Source: Acidobacteriota bacterium
GTDB taxonomy: Bacteria > Acidobacteriota > Terriglobia > UBA7540
Direction: 5' to 3'
Assembly (NCBI GenBank): GCA_023474345.1
Contig: JAMCXS010000032.1
Coordinates: 1-64,000, forward strand
DNA length: 64,000 bases
In this document: positions 53,475-63,304 of the stretch, piece by piece
Position numbering within the stretch: position 1 is the first letter of the stretch
Layout: every line of letters starts with the position of its first letter
Notes under the pieces: generated by a model
Databases searched by the model: none
The model's input: only the letters and a program-made list of their open reading frames with translations
What the model was told of the DNA's origin: nothing
Position numbers and translations under genes: made by a program

Positions 53475-53969
53475 CTACTTTGGCGCCTGCGCGTTGGATT
53501 TCTCCGGCTTCTTGCCTTCGACAGAGCGCAAAAAGTTAACCAAATCCCAAACCGTGTTTGGCTTCAATCGATTGGCCTCGCTGGGCATGTCGCCCAAGCC
53601 CGCGTTGATCATGGCATAGAGTTCTCCATCGGTACGCTTTGCCAACGTGTCCGGCTTGGTAAAATCGGGCGTGCTGAGATGCATCACCGCTACCAAATCC
53701 CCTTTCCCGTCGCCGGTCTTCCCGTGGCACATGGCGCATTGGGTAAGGTACACTGATTTCCCTTTCTCCACCGACTCTTCGGTGAACTTTATAGGATTCT
53801 TGCGTGCCTTGTCCTCCGCTGAAATGACAAACTCGTGTACCGGTGGCGTCGTAGCAGGAGCAGCAGCCTGTGCTGGCTCTTTGGCTTGTTGTGGTTTCTT
53901 TTCTTGTGCGCGGGAAAAACCCAATGTGAGGAAAAGGAGGCAAACACCACCTGCGAGGATAGTGCGCAT
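53475..53969 (-). CDS. exported class I cytochrome c
   Basis: The protein has 164 residues, with a signal peptide (RTILAGGVCLLFLTLGFSRA). The haem motif CAMCHGK and the later Met ligand in GLGDMPSEAN define a small monohaem cytochrome c. An Ala/Pro linker separates the leader from the haem domain. GAGAGGTG precedes the ATG at 53969; the frame continues to a GTG at 53993. It probably transfers electrons in the periplasm. It is convergent with sixA. Confidence 0.9.
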   Translation of the reverse strand: MRTILAGGVCLLFLTLGFSRAQEKKPQQAKEPAQAAAPATTPPVHEFVISAEDKARKNPIKFTEESVEKGKSVYLTQCAMCHGKTGDGKGDLVAVMHLSTPDFTKPDTLAKRTDGELYAMINAGLGDMPSEANRLKPNTVWDLVNFLRSVEGKKPEKSNAQAPK

Positions 53970-54032
53970 GACTGGCCACCTCTCTTTCAGCACCCATTTC
54001 TCTGCTCTACAGGTTGCTGAAAACAGGCTTGG

Positions 54033-54165
54033 AGCCGGTCATTCTGAGCGAAGCGAGGAACCCCACTTCTTCCTTTGGGATGCAACAGGCAGATCCTTCA
54101 CGAAGTTTTCCCTGGGCGTACCGTACAGATCCTTCGCTCCGCTCGGGATGATACGCGAAGGGCTC
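54033..54165. repeat. dispersed intergenic repeat with 'GATCCTTCGCT' core
   Basis: GTCATTCTGAGCGAAGCGAG and CAGATCCTTCGCTCCGCTCG lie in opposite orientation about 70 bp apart. Together they can form a long stem. A diverged relative is at 4985-5062. Confidence 0.55.
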
Positions 54166-54264
54166 AGCATGAGGGCCTCAATATCTTCCGCAACCTGCAA
54201 AGCCTTCTGAAACCGGGCTGCAGATCCCGAACACCAATCAAATCTTTCAGCACAACTTCGCTCT

Positions 54265-55302
54265 TTACTCCCCGTTGGTCATTCCCATTCGCCAGGGACC
54301 GAAGGTTCGCAGCGTATAGGAACTAAGCACTCGCATGTAGTTAGCCCGCTCGAAGGCCGCGGGATTTGCAACCGACTCGAGCGCCAGGCTACCCTGCATT
54401 TGCCGGATTGAGGCATATTCATGCTCTTCCATCCAGTCAAGCAGGTCGGCGCGCACGCCGGCGAGATGGCTGATCCCGTTCCGGAGCAGCGCGGAGGTCA
54501 TCATGGCCACTTTCGCTCCGGCCATCATTGACTTGAGCACGTCTTCAGCCGTGTGAACCCCGCCTGTAACCGCCAAATCGGCGTTTAATTGGCCATAAAG
54601 AATGGCCACCCAGTGCAGCCGCAACAGAAGCTCGTGGGAACTGCTCAGGGATACCGTCGGCAACACTTCCAGGTTTTCCAGATCAAAATCCGGCTGGTAA
54701 AACCGGTTGAAGAGAACCAGCGCATTTGCTCCGGCTTGGTCGAGACGGCGCGCAAAATTGGCCATCGCACTGAAGTACGGACCCAGCTTGACGGCAACCG
54801 GAATCCGAAGATTGCTCTTCACCCGGGCGACCAGGTCGCAATACCTTTGCTCGATCTCGGAAGCGGCAATGCTCGGATCGGCCGCCAGGAAATAGACGTT
54901 TAGCTCGAGCGCTGAAGCTCCGGCCTGTTCGATCTTTTGTGCGTAGTCGAGCCAGCCGCCGGGGGAAACTCCGTTTAAGCTGGCAATCACCGGAATGCGC
55001 ACTGCTCCCTTGGCCTGCCGGATGAGTTCCAGGTAGCCCTCGGGGCCACGATTGTACCGGGACATGTCCGGCAAGTAGGTCAGCGATTCCGCAAAACTTT
55101 CCGTGCCTTCGGAAAGATAATGGTGCAGTTCCTCGCTTTCGCGCGTCACTTGCTCCTCGAACAGCGAATGGAGAACCACCGCTGCCGCTCCCGAATCTTC
55201 CATTTGCCGAAGGTTGCCAAGATCTTCCGACAAGGGTGAAGGAGAAACCACGAGCGGGTTCTTCAGTTCAAGCCCCAGGTAAGTTGTTGTGAGATCCGTC
55301 AT
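54265..55302 (-). CDS. dihydroorotate dehydrogenase-like protein
   Basis: This 345-residue TIM-barrel flavoprotein of the DHOD family reads [20 protein letters not shown], then [12 protein letters not shown], then [20 protein letters not shown] and later [20 protein letters not shown]. It starts at the ATG overlapping the nifJ stop (ATGA, 55299-55302). Co-transcription with pyruvate:ferredoxin oxidoreductase recurs in other bacteria, so the substrate may not be dihydroorotate. Confidence 0.88.
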   Translation of the reverse strand: MTDLTTTYLGLELKNPLVVSPSPLSEDLGNLRQMEDSGAAAVVLHSLFEEQVTRESEELHHYLSEGTESFAESLTYLPDMSRYNRGPEGYLELIRQAKGAVRIPVIASLNGVSPGGWLDYAQKIEQAGASALELNVYFLAADPSIAASEIEQRYCDLVARVKSNLRIPVAVKLGPYFSAMANFARRLDQAGANALVLFNRFYQPDFDLENLEVLPTVSLSSSHELLLRLHWVAILYGQLNADLAVTGGVHTAEDVLKSMMAGAKVAMMTSALLRNGISHLAGVRADLLDWMEEHEYASIRQMQGSLALESVANPAAFERANYMRVLSSYTLRTFGPWRMGMTNGE

Positions 55303-58300
55303 CTTTTCTCTTCTTTTCCAGCAACGGCTGCAGGCGCTCCCGCCGCCCATTTCTCATACAGCTCCCAACGGCTTCGGACGTCTTCCTGGGCCAATTGCAG
55401 AGCCCGTTTGGCAGCTTCCGGCTGAGCATGGGCGAGCATGGTATAACGCGTTTCATTATAAGCATATTTCTCGAGAGGAATCGAGGGCGCTCTGGAATCG
55501 AGCTGGAGCGGATTCTTTCCTTCCTTAGTCAGTTCAGGGTTGTAACGAAATAATGGCCAGTAGCCGGACTGCACCGCAGCTTTCTGCTGGTCCAATCCAT
55601 GAACCATATCGAAACCATGCGCAATGCAGTGACCGTAGGCAATGATCAGCGAAGGTCCGTCGTAGGCCTCGGCCTCCAGGAAAGCCTTGACGGTGTGCAT
55701 ATCACTGCCGCCCATGGCCACATGCGCCACGTAGACGTTGCTATAAGTCATCGCCATCATGGCCAGATCTTTTTTGGCAGTTTCTTTGCCGCCCGCCGCA
55801 AATTTGGCCACCGCGCCGCGCGGCGTCGCTTTGGACATCTGGCCGCCGGTGTTCGAATAAACCTCAGTATCGAGCACCAGAACATTGACATTCTTGCCCG
55901 AGGCCAGGACATGATCGAGACCACCGTAACCGATGTCGTATGCCCAGCCATCTCCTCCAACAATCCACACGCTCTTTTTCACCAGCGCATCGGCGACACT
56001 GAGCAGACGACGGGCTTCCGCGGTATTCAACCCCTGGAGCTTTTCCTTCAGCGTTTGGACCCGCCCACGTTGTTCGTGGATGCCCGGCTCCGAGGATTGG
56101 TCCGCCGACAAGATCTGTTCGACTAATTCATCACCGACCAGCGAGGAAAACTGGCGGAGCAGATAACGGGCATAATCAGCTTGCTTATCAAGCGCCAACC
56201 GCATGCCAAGCCCGAATTCCGCATTGTCTTCAAAAAGCGAGTTGGACCACGCCGGACCAAGTCCCTGCCGGTTTATGGTGTAAGGCGTGGTTGGCAGATT
56301 GCCACCGTAAATTGAGGAACACCCCGTCGCGTTTGCAATCAGGCAGCGGTCTCCAAACAGTTGCGTCATCAGCTTGACGTAAGGTGTTTCTCCGCAACCA
56401 GCGCATGCTCCGGAGAATTCGAACAGGGGCTCCAGCAATTGCACGTCTTTCACCTGACTGTGGCTCAATACCCCGCGGTCCATCTCAGGCAATTGCAGGA
56501 AGAAATTCCAGTTTACCCGTTCCTGTTCCCGCAAGGGCGGCTGGGCTTCCATATTAATGGCTCGGTGCCGTGGTTCGCTCTTGCTCTTCACCGGGCAAAT
56601 CTCAACGCACAGGGCGCAACCCGTGCAGTCTTCCGGCGCGACCGCCAGGGTGTACCGCAACTGCTTGAAATCCTTCCATCGCGCCGGAGAGGATTTGAAG
56701 GTGGCAGGCGCATTTTCCAGCCACCTTGGGTCATAAAGCTTTGCCCGGATCACCGAATGGGGGCAAACCAGAACACACTTGCCGCACTGAATGCACAGCT
56801 CGTCGTCCCATACTGGTATTTCAAGGGCGATATTTCTCTTCTCCCACATTGCCGTTGCTGAGGGGAAGGTGCCGTCGGGCGAAAACGCGCTGACCGGCAG
56901 TGCGTCACCCTCCCCAGCGATGATCATGGAGGTCACGTTCCGCACAAACTCCGGAGCCTCAGGCGGCACGGGCGGCTGAATGTCAAAACTGCTTGACACC
57001 GCTTCCTTCGCGGGGACTTCAAACAGGAAATCCAAGGCCCGGTCAACCGCCGCATAATTCTTGGCAACGATGGCCTCACCCCGCTTGCCGTACGTCTTCT
57101 TAATCGACTGCTTGATCGCCGCAATGGCCTCATCACGTGGAAGCACGCCACTTAGCGCGAAAAAGCAGGTCTGCATGATGGTGTTGATCCGCCCTCCCAT
57201 GCCCGTCTCGTGGGCAACTTTGACGGCATCGATTACGAAAAACCGCAATTTCTTCCGAATGATGTGGTCTTGGGTCGTGCGGGGAATGTGTTCCCAAATC
57301 TCATCGGGGCCATAAGGAGAGTTCAGCAGGAAGGTAGATCCCGGTTCGGCCGCTTTCAGGACGTCGAAGCGCTCCAGAAAGGCAAATTGGTGACAGGCCA
57401 CAAAGTTTGCACGGTCGATCAGATATGTAGAATGGATATGTTTTGGCCCGAACCGCAAATGGGAAACGGTTACCGCGCCCGCCTTCTTCGAGTCATAAAC
57501 AAAATAGCCTTGAGCGTAATTCTCCGTATCCTCGCCGATGATCTTGATGGAATTCTTGTTGGCGCCCACGGTGCCGTCGGAACCCAAGCCGTAGAAAATT
57601 CCGCGCACCGTCTTCGGATCCTCGGTCGAAAAACTCGGATCATAATCCAGGCTGGTGTGGGAGACGTCGTCGTGAATCCCCACGGTAAAATGCGTTCGCG
57701 GGTTCGGCTTCAACATCTCGTCGAAAACGCCCTTAACCATCGCCGGGGTGAATTCCTTGGAAGAAAGTCCATAGCGGCCGCCGATCACGCGCGGCGCCGC
57801 GGGGAAAGAAACCGGTTCGGAAGCCCCGGCGTTTTCAGTCAGTGCCGCCACAACGTCCAGATAGAGCGGCTCGCCGATGCTTCCTGCTTCCTTCGTGCGG
57901 TCGAGTGCCGCGATCGTTTTCACAGTCCGGGGCAGAGCAGCAAGGAAGTGTTCCACAGAAAAAGGTCTGTGGAGCCGAACCTTGATGAGTCCGACCTTTT
58001 CGCCCTTTTCGGCAAGGTATTCCACCGCCTCCTGCGCGGCCTCCGCTCCTGAGCCCATCATCACGATCACGCGTTCCGCATCGGGCGCTCCAACGTAATC
58101 GAACAAGTGATAAGACCGCCCCACAATTTGCGCAAACCGGTCCATCACATTTTGTACGATGGTTGGACATGCCAGATAATAGGGGTTAACCGCCTCCTGC
58201 GCCTGGAAAAAGACATCGGGATTTTGCGCGGTGCCCCGCACAAAAGGATGATCCGGTGAGAGAGCTCGCGCGCGGTGGGCGCGTACCGAGTCCTCGTCGA

Positions 58301-58880
58301 TCAATGCTCTGGCATCCTCCGCCGTGACCTCATTGACCTTTGAAACTTCGTGCGAGGTGCGAAATCCATCGAAAAAGTGGAGAAAGGGAACCCGAGATTC
58401 CAGCGATGCCGCGTGGGAGACCAACCCCAAGTCCATCGCTTCCTGAACGGTATTTGCGGCAATCAAGGCAAAACCCGTGGCCCGGGTGGCCATCACGTCG
58501 CTATGGTCACCGAAAATGGACAACGCGTGGGTTGCCACGGTCCGAGCCGCTACGTGCAGGACGGTGGGAGTTAACTCGCCCGCGATCTTATACATATTGG
58601 GAATCATCAGGAGAAGGCCCTGAGAAGAAGTAAATGTCGTACCCAGAGAACCGGCTTGCACAGCCCCGTGCAATGCTCCGGACGCCCCGCCTTCGCTCTG
58701 CATCTCCATGACTTTCGGAATCGCACCCCAAATGTTGGGCCTGCCTTCCACAGCCCACTGATCCGACAACTCGCCCATGGGAGATGAGGGGGTGATCGGA
58801 TATATGGCAATGACCTCACTGACCAGATAGGCCGTAAGAGCCGTTGCTTCATTACCGTCAATTGTTATTTTTCTTGCCAT
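55299..58880 (-). CDS. nifJ: pyruvate:ferredoxin (flavodoxin) oxidoreductase
   Basis: This 1193-residue single-chain PFOR oxidatively decarboxylates pyruvate to acetyl-CoA and CO2 and reduces ferredoxin or flavodoxin. Domains in order: the pyruvate-binding N-terminus ([17 protein letters not shown]), a linker, two ferredoxin-like clusters ([15 protein letters not shown] near residue 690 and [13 protein letters not shown] near 745), then the TPP-binding domain ([20 protein letters not shown]). It uses an oxygen-sensitive reaction, which fits low-oxygen metabolism. GGAGAGG precedes the ATG at 58880, and a CRP/FNR-like site lies 64 bp upstream. Confidence 0.97.
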   Translation of the reverse strand: MARKITIDGNEATALTAYLVSEVIAIYPITPSSPMGELSDQWAVEGRPNIWGAIPKVMEMQSEGGASGALHGAVQAGSLGTTFTSSQGLLLMIPNMYKIAGELTPTVLHVAARTVATHALSIFGDHSDVMATRATGFALIAANTVQEAMDLGLVSHAASLESRVPFLHFFDGFRTSHEVSKVNEVTAEDARALIDEDSVRAHRARALSPDHPFVRGTAQNPDVFFQAQEAVNPYYLACPTIVQNVMDRFAQIVGRSYHLFDYVGAPDAERVIVMMGSGAEAAQEAVEYLAEKGEKVGLIKVRLHRPFSVEHFLAALPRTVKTIAALDRTKEAGSIGEPLYLDVVAALTENAGASEPVSFPAAPRVIGGRYGLSSKEFTPAMVKGVFDEMLKPNPRTHFTVGIHDDVSHTSLDYDPSFSTEDPKTVRGIFYGLGSDGTVGANKNSIKIIGEDTENYAQGYFVYDSKKAGAVTVSHLRFGPKHIHSTYLIDRANFVACHQFAFLERFDVLKAAEPGSTFLLNSPYGPDEIWEHIPRTTQDHIIRKKLRFFVIDAVKVAHETGMGGRINTIMQTCFFALSGVLPRDEAIAAIKQSIKKTYGKRGEAIVAKNYAAVDRALDFLFEVPAKEAVSSSFDIQPPVPPEAPEFVRNVTSMIIAGEGDALPVSAFSPDGTFPSATAMWEKRNIALEIPVWDDELCIQCGKCVLVCPHSVIRAKLYDPRWLENAPATFKSSPARWKDFKQLRYTLAVAPEDCTGCALCVEICPVKSKSEPRHRAINMEAQPPLREQERVNWNFFLQLPEMDRGVLSHSQVKDVQLLEPLFEFSGACAGCGETPYVKLMTQLFGDRCLIANATGCSSIYGGNLPTTPYTINRQGLGPAWSNSLFEDNAEFGLGMRLALDKQADYARYLLRQFSSLVGDELVEQILSADQSSEPGIHEQRGRVQTLKEKLQGLNTAEARRLLSVADALVKKSVWIVGGDGWAYDIGYGGLDHVLASGKNVNVLVLDTEVYSNTGGQMSKATPRGAVAKFAAGGKETAKKDLAMMAMTYSNVYVAHVAMGGSDMHTVKAFLEAEAYDGPSLIIAYGHCIAHGFDMVHGLDQQKAAVQSGYWPLFRYNPELTKEGKNPLQLDSRAPSIPLEKYAYNETRYTMLAHAQPEAAKRALQLAQEDVRSRWELYEKWAAGAPAAVAGKEEKR

Positions 58881-58943
58881 TAACCTCTCCGTGCGTTTGA
58901 TCTGCCTGTCTACTCAAGGCTATGGCAGGGATGCCATACCCGC

Positions 58944-58959
58944 AGTGATCTACGTCACA
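58944..58959. promoter_or_regulatory. CRP/FNR-like palindrome between nifJ and the CHAD gene
   Basis: AGTGATCTACGTCACA has GTGA-N6-TCAC, the same core as the site upstream of hydB. It is 64 bp upstream of nifJ and 246 bp upstream of the proposed CHAD start. Confidence 0.5.
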
Positions 58960-59205
58960 CGCGCCTCTTTGCACAACCTGGTGGCCGGCATCCAAAATAC
59001 GTTATGCAGGGCAGTAGATTTTAAGAATCCCCATCGCATCCAACCCGAATCAACGGCATTGTGGTCGCTCCCTTTTGCCGGTAGACTGTTTTTATCGAGA
59101 CTGAGGAAACAGCCGGTTTCGGGGTTCCTTGCTTCAGGGCAAGGAGCCGTAAAGGGTTTCACCCTTGCGGCAGCGCCAAAATGGCTCTTAGACGAAGCAA
59201 TCCTT

Positions 59206-60318
59206 ATGCTTGACTCGAACACCTCCACGCACCGGGCCGCGCCGGCCGGTTCGCTCTCGGAGCCCGGCAGCGGCCGAGCCGCCGATTCGAACGGCGACGC
59301 GACTCACACCGGGCAAGCCCCCAGCCGAAAAGGCAAACATCCCACAAGCGGCGCCGTTCCTGCGGAGTGGGCTCGGGTGTGTGACCTTGCCATGAAGCAA
59401 TTGGACCGTTGCGTTTCCCTTGAACCGAAAGTCTTGCAGGGCGACGATCCGAACGCGGTTCACGATTTGCGGGTTGCAACGCGCCGTCTGCAACAGGTAC
59501 TCGACTTGATGTTTCCTTCGCCGCGCCCGCGGGAAATCCGCAAGCTGCGCCGGCGGCTGAAACGTTGCCGAAGCGCACTTTCGGAGGTGCGCAATTGCGA
59601 TGTGTTGCTCGATCGCGTTGATTCAGCGCTTGCCCGCAAAAGGACGGCCCGGCGAGAAGCCAGAAGCGCCATCCGGGACTATCTGGTCGCGCGCCGCTCG
59701 GCAAAATTCGAAAAAGCGTTGCCGAGGCTTACGGGAGTCAATCTCGCCGACCTTTACGTGCGCATGAAGGATTGCCTGTTAGGGCGCGACGCGGCTATTT
59801 CAGACGGCGAAGGCGCGGATCGGCATCCTAACGCCGGAATTCCGACCGATGGCCAGTTCCACTCACGCATTGGAGAAAATCTGAAGGCCGTCTGGGAAGC
59901 TCTTGAAGACCAGATCGCTCAATCCCAGCGCCAGCCGGAGGCTGCCGCTTTCCATCGTGTGCGGATCGCGGCCAAACGCATGCGGTACCTGGCGGAGGTC
60001 ATTCATGCTTTCGGCGTCCAGGGCAGCCCGGAAGTCTTGATTTGGCTTCGAAGCCTCCAGAAGCACCTTGGGCATTGGCACGATTTGGTTGTGTTTGAGG
60101 AAACAGTTATTGAAATGCTGGCTGACCCTGACTTCCTGCGGGATCACCTGGAATTAGCTATCGATATTGAAAGGCTGATCCTGAAGAATCGAAAATTGAG
60201 GACGAAGTTTGAGGGTAGATATTTAGAAGCCATCGCAGATCAGGCTGATCTCCTTAGAGCGAAGGGCTGGGTCAGGCGAATCATTGCAACTCCATCCGCT
60301 GTATTTGCCCATTCCTGA
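59206..60318 (+). CDS. CHAD domain protein (polyphosphate-binding type)
   Basis: From the ATG at 59206 the protein has 370 residues. The CHAD domain has its paired basic His motifs, VHDLRVATRRLQQVL near residue 85 and FHRVRIAAKRMRYLAEVIHA near 245, in a long helical fold. CHAD proteins bind polyphosphate granules or lie beside triphosphate-tunnel enzymes. The frame is open from 58891, but the region upstream of 59206 has no protein-like pattern and includes the nifJ operator. The ribosome binding site is weak. It converges with the kinase genes at 60328-61787. Confidence 0.82.
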   Translation: MLDSNTSTHRAAPAGSLSEPGSGRAADSNGDATHTGQAPSRKGKHPTSGAVPAEWARVCDLAMKQLDRCVSLEPKVLQGDDPNAVHDLRVATRRLQQVLDLMFPSPRPREIRKLRRRLKRCRSALSEVRNCDVLLDRVDSALARKRTARREARSAIRDYLVARRSAKFEKALPRLTGVNLADLYVRMKDCLLGRDAAISDGEGADRHPNAGIPTDGQFHSRIGENLKAVWEALEDQIAQSQRQPEAAAFHRVRIAAKRMRYLAEVIHAFGVQGSPEVLIWLRSLQKHLGHWHDLVVFEETVIEMLADPDFLRDHLELAIDIERLILKNRKLRTKFEGRYLEAIADQADLLRAKGWVRRIIATPSAVFAHS

Positions 60319-60327
60319 GCGGCATTT

Positions 60328-61107
60328 TCAGGTTCCCGACCCGTTCTTGCCCGCAGCAGGCGATACCTGGACGTTCTCATGCTCCGGGAGCACTTGGCTT
60401 GGAAGGGGTTCCGTCGCCGCCTGTTCTTTATCTGCCAAAACGTGCGAGATTCCCGCCCGCAGTTCCTCAAAGACAGCAGGAATACTCTGGCTGGCGTCAA
60501 TCACTTCAAAGTGGTACTCCTCAGCTAGATTGTCAAACTGCGCCAGGAGCGTTGTCTGATACTTCCGGAAACTCTCGTACATGTCTTCGCTCGGATGCAG
60601 GTCCATGCCGGATTCCCAATAATCAAACCCCGTGGAAAACACCACGCGCGGGATGAGATCATCTACGCCGATGCGAAGGTAGAACACCGCATCCGGTATT
60701 AGCGCAAACCTGTAAACGTTGCGAATCCATGCCGGCTCAATTCCGCGAATGACCGCCCTCGCCATCAATGAATAAATATACCGATCGGTCAGGACCACAA
60801 ACCCCGCGCGCAATGCCGGAATAATTTCGTTTTCCAGCCGGTCCGCAAAGTCGGTGGCGTAAAAGAGGTTCAAAGTGACCCGGCCGAGCGTGTGGCCTTG
60901 CTTGGCTTGCTTGATGCCCCGGGAAACCAGCTTCGAGCGCGTCATGCCGGTGTCCACAACCGCGCGGCCTCCTTGTTCAAGCCACGGCTTGAGAAGGCGG
61001 ATCTGCGTCGAGCGTCCCACCCCGTCGGTGCCTTCGATAACAATCAGCTTGCCCGGGAGGTTGTCCAGGTGCATGCCCGGCAAAACCACGCCATATGTTT
61101 CTCTCAC
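60328..61107 (-). CDS. thymidylate kinase-like protein, second of a tandem pair
   Basis: This 259-residue P-loop kinase of the dTMP kinase superfamily has the Walker A LIVIEGTDGVGRSTQIRLLK (Arg-Ser in place of the usual Lys-Ser) and the DRYIYS motif. Downstream segments differ from ordinary Tmk, so the true substrate may differ. The GTG at 61107 overlaps the stop of the upstream kinase gene (GTGA). The last 35 residues are a Pro/Glu/Ala-rich tail. Confidence 0.8.
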   Translation of the reverse strand: MRETYGVVLPGMHLDNLPGKLIVIEGTDGVGRSTQIRLLKPWLEQGGRAVVDTGMTRSKLVSRGIKQAKQGHTLGRVTLNLFYATDFADRLENEIIPALRAGFVVLTDRYIYSLMARAVIRGIEPAWIRNVYRFALIPDAVFYLRIGVDDLIPRVVFSTGFDYWESGMDLHPSEDMYESFRKYQTTLLAQFDNLAEEYHFEVIDASQSIPAVFEELRAGISHVLADKEQAATEPLPSQVLPEHENVQVSPAAGKNGSGT

Positions 61108-61787
61108 GGCGCCACCCTTAATCGCTTGGCTTGGGCCAGCTTCGCTTTCACCAGTTGCCTCATCTGGGCCTGCTGTTCCTCGATGGGCCGCGTGGCATCC
61201 ACTACGGTCAGGTCAAACTCCGGAACCATCTTTTCGTATTCCTCGAGAATCCGTCCCTGGAAGATTTCAAAGCTCTCCGCAGGATCTCCGCTCAGGTCAA
61301 GGTCCATCCCCGCCTCATAAAACTTAAAGCCGCTGCGCCCGTTAAGCAGCCGATTCATGGCCACAGCCAAGGGAACGCGGAAATAGAACGCCACGGTGGG
61401 CTTAACGGCAAAAGCGTAAAGCTCCCTCACCCATTTCGGGTCCATCCCGCGCACGACATCCCGGGCAAAGGCGGTGTAAATGTAACGGTCGCACAGAACC
61501 ACCGCGCCCGCTTTCAACAGGGGAATAATATTGTGTTCCATCCGGTCGGCAAAATCCGTGGAGTGAATCAGGCAGAAGGTCGCCGGAGTAAGCATCTTCT
61601 TTTTCTTGCCGCGCCTCGTCGTATCCCGCACCAGCGGGGAAGAGTTCCATTCACTGAAGACAGTCCCATACCCCTCGGCACGTAACCATTGATGGAGCAG
61701 GCTCAGTTGCGTAGACTTGCCGGAACCATCAATCCCCTCGACAACAAAAAGCTTCCCTGGAAAACGATGCTCACCGTAGCGCTTCAC
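61104..61787 (-). CDS. thymidylate kinase-like protein, first of a tandem pair
   Basis: This 227-residue P-loop kinase has the complete Walker A LFVVEGIDGSGKSTQLSLLH and the DRYIYTAFARD motif. It shares the layout of its downstream neighbour, including TDFADR and EAGMDLDLS/ESGMDLHPS, so the two are paralogues. Classical Tmk makes dTDP; the K-rich loop GKKKKMLTPATF and the pairing suggest another nucleotide or phosphate substrate. GTG start at 61787 with AAGGGG upstream. Confidence 0.82.
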   Translation of the reverse strand: MKRYGEHRFPGKLFVVEGIDGSGKSTQLSLLHQWLRAEGYGTVFSEWNSSPLVRDTTRRGKKKKMLTPATFCLIHSTDFADRMEHNIIPLLKAGAVVLCDRYIYTAFARDVVRGMDPKWVRELYAFAVKPTVAFYFRVPLAVAMNRLLNGRSGFKFYEAGMDLDLSGDPAESFEIFQGRILEEYEKMVPEFDLTVVDATRPIEEQQAQMRQLVKAKLAQAKRLRVAP

Positions 61788-62147
61788 GGGAGAACCCCTT
61801 GAACTTAAAGAAGATACGAGGACGCTCTTAACTATAACACATCAAGACTCGGCCTCAAAACTGCCCCCGCGGCTGGTCGCCAGTACACAGATCGCAGCGC
61901 TGTCCTTGGCGGCTTGAAGGGAGGACGCTCGCCAAGTACGGGACATTGCCGATACCCGTCGATCAGAGCCCTGGCCCCGCTCATCGAGCGATCCGAGCCG
62001 GGGTCTCGCCGACTTCGATAGCATCACGGAGCATTCTGACCGTAAACTGGAAAGTTGATGGGGCGAAAACAGCTAATCTTGAATGGGAACTCATTTTTTT
62101 CGCATGTCTTTTGAGCTAGTCCTAAAATTCCCCGGAGGTGACAAAAC
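61788..62147. other. intergenic region between the kinase pair and the mechanosensitive channel
   Basis: No gene is seen. A GC-rich inverted repeat (CCCCGCTC ... GAGCCGGGG near 61976-62001) lies in the middle. Promoters for both flanking divergent units are expected. Confidence 0.4.
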
Positions 62148-63245
62148 ATGAGCCATTTCTTTAAAGATTGGCATGCTTGGGCAATTTCGGGCGGAATCCT
62201 GGTTGGGGCGTTGATCGCCACCTACGTCATCTACAAGCTCGTGTTTGGGTTCGCGCAGCGGTTTGCTGAACGGGAAGGCAGCGTTATTGACAAATCGCTG
62301 GTCCGGCACTTGCGTGCGCCAGCCAAGTTGATCATTCCACTGCTTGTCTACTTTGCGGTGCTGCCCGCCACAACCCTTCCACGGAGCCTCTCAAGAGTGC
62401 TCCAACACATTCTTGGTCTGGGAATGATTGCTACGGCGGCCTGGGTTTTCATCGTCCTGATCGACGTCTTTGAGGATGTGGCTGCGGATAGGTACAAAAT
62501 CGGAATTCAAGATGACCTGAGGGCTCGAAAGATTCGAACGCAGATTCATGTTCTTCGGCGGACGGCCATGGTTATCGTGATCTTCATCGCTCTTTCGGTC
62601 ATGCTGATGACCTTTCCCAGCATTCGGCAGTTTGGCGTAAGCCTGTTTGCCTCAGCGGGGATCGCCGGACTGGTAATCGGCATGGCCGCGCGGCCCACGC
62701 TTTCCAACTTAGTCGCCGGGGTTCAGATTGCCTTGACGGAGCCCATCCGCCTGGAAGATGTGGTGATCGTCGAAGGTGAATGGGGATGGATCGAGGAAAT
62801 CACCACAACCTATGTCGTAGTACGCATTTGGGACTTGCGCAGGCTGGTTGTTCCGATTTCTTATTTCGTCGAGAACCCCTTCCAGAATTGGACGCGGGAC
62901 ACGGCTGACCTTTTAGGGACCGTCTTTATCTATACCGATTACACGGTTCGCGTGGAAGAGGTTCGGCAAGAGTTGCACCGCATCCTGAAAACTACCAACC
63001 TGTGGGACGGAAAGGTTTGGGGCCTGCAAGTCACCAACGCCAATGAGCACACCATGGAGTTGCGAGCGTTGATGAGCGCTTCGGACTCTCCAAAGTCCTG
63101 GGATTTACGCTGCTACGTTCGAGAGAACCTGGTTGCTTTCCTCCAGCAACACTACCCCCAAAGCCTGCCCAAAACCCGCGTCGAAATGGAGAGTGTGAAC
63201 CCTGCGCCGGCTCTGCGCCCCTCGGCGCCGGTCCCTGCAACTTAA
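62148..63245 (+). CDS. small-conductance mechanosensitive channel (MscS family)
   Basis: The protein has 365 residues. An N-terminal membrane region of several helices is followed by the pore helix and MscS signature (SLFASAGIAGLVIGMAARPT, LSNLVAGVQIALTEPIRLED) and the cytoplasmic beta domain (VEGEWGWIEEITTTYVVVRI). It should open under membrane tension during osmotic down-shock. GGAGGTG precedes the ATG at 62148. Confidence 0.93.
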   Translation: MSHFFKDWHAWAISGGILVGALIATYVIYKLVFGFAQRFAEREGSVIDKSLVRHLRAPAKLIIPLLVYFAVLPATTLPRSLSRVLQHILGLGMIATAAWVFIVLIDVFEDVAADRYKIGIQDDLRARKIRTQIHVLRRTAMVIVIFIALSVMLMTFPSIRQFGVSLFASAGIAGLVIGMAARPTLSNLVAGVQIALTEPIRLEDVVIVEGEWGWIEEITTTYVVVRIWDLRRLVVPISYFVENPFQNWTRDTADLLGTVFIYTDYTVRVEEVRQELHRILKTTNLWDGKVWGLQVTNANEHTMELRALMSASDSPKSWDLRCYVRENLVAFLQQHYPQSLPKTRVEMESVNPAPALRPSAPVPAT

Positions 63246-63304
63246 GCTTCCGGCCCCGGGCGATCGGGGGGCGGTGCGGAGGATAATGCGGATGGCCCGC
63301 TCCG

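Noticed and set aside
58891-59205. N-terminal extension of the CHAD protein
   Set aside because: The frame is open, but the translation is not protein-like and the DNA contains the nifJ control region; the ATG at 59206 is preferred.
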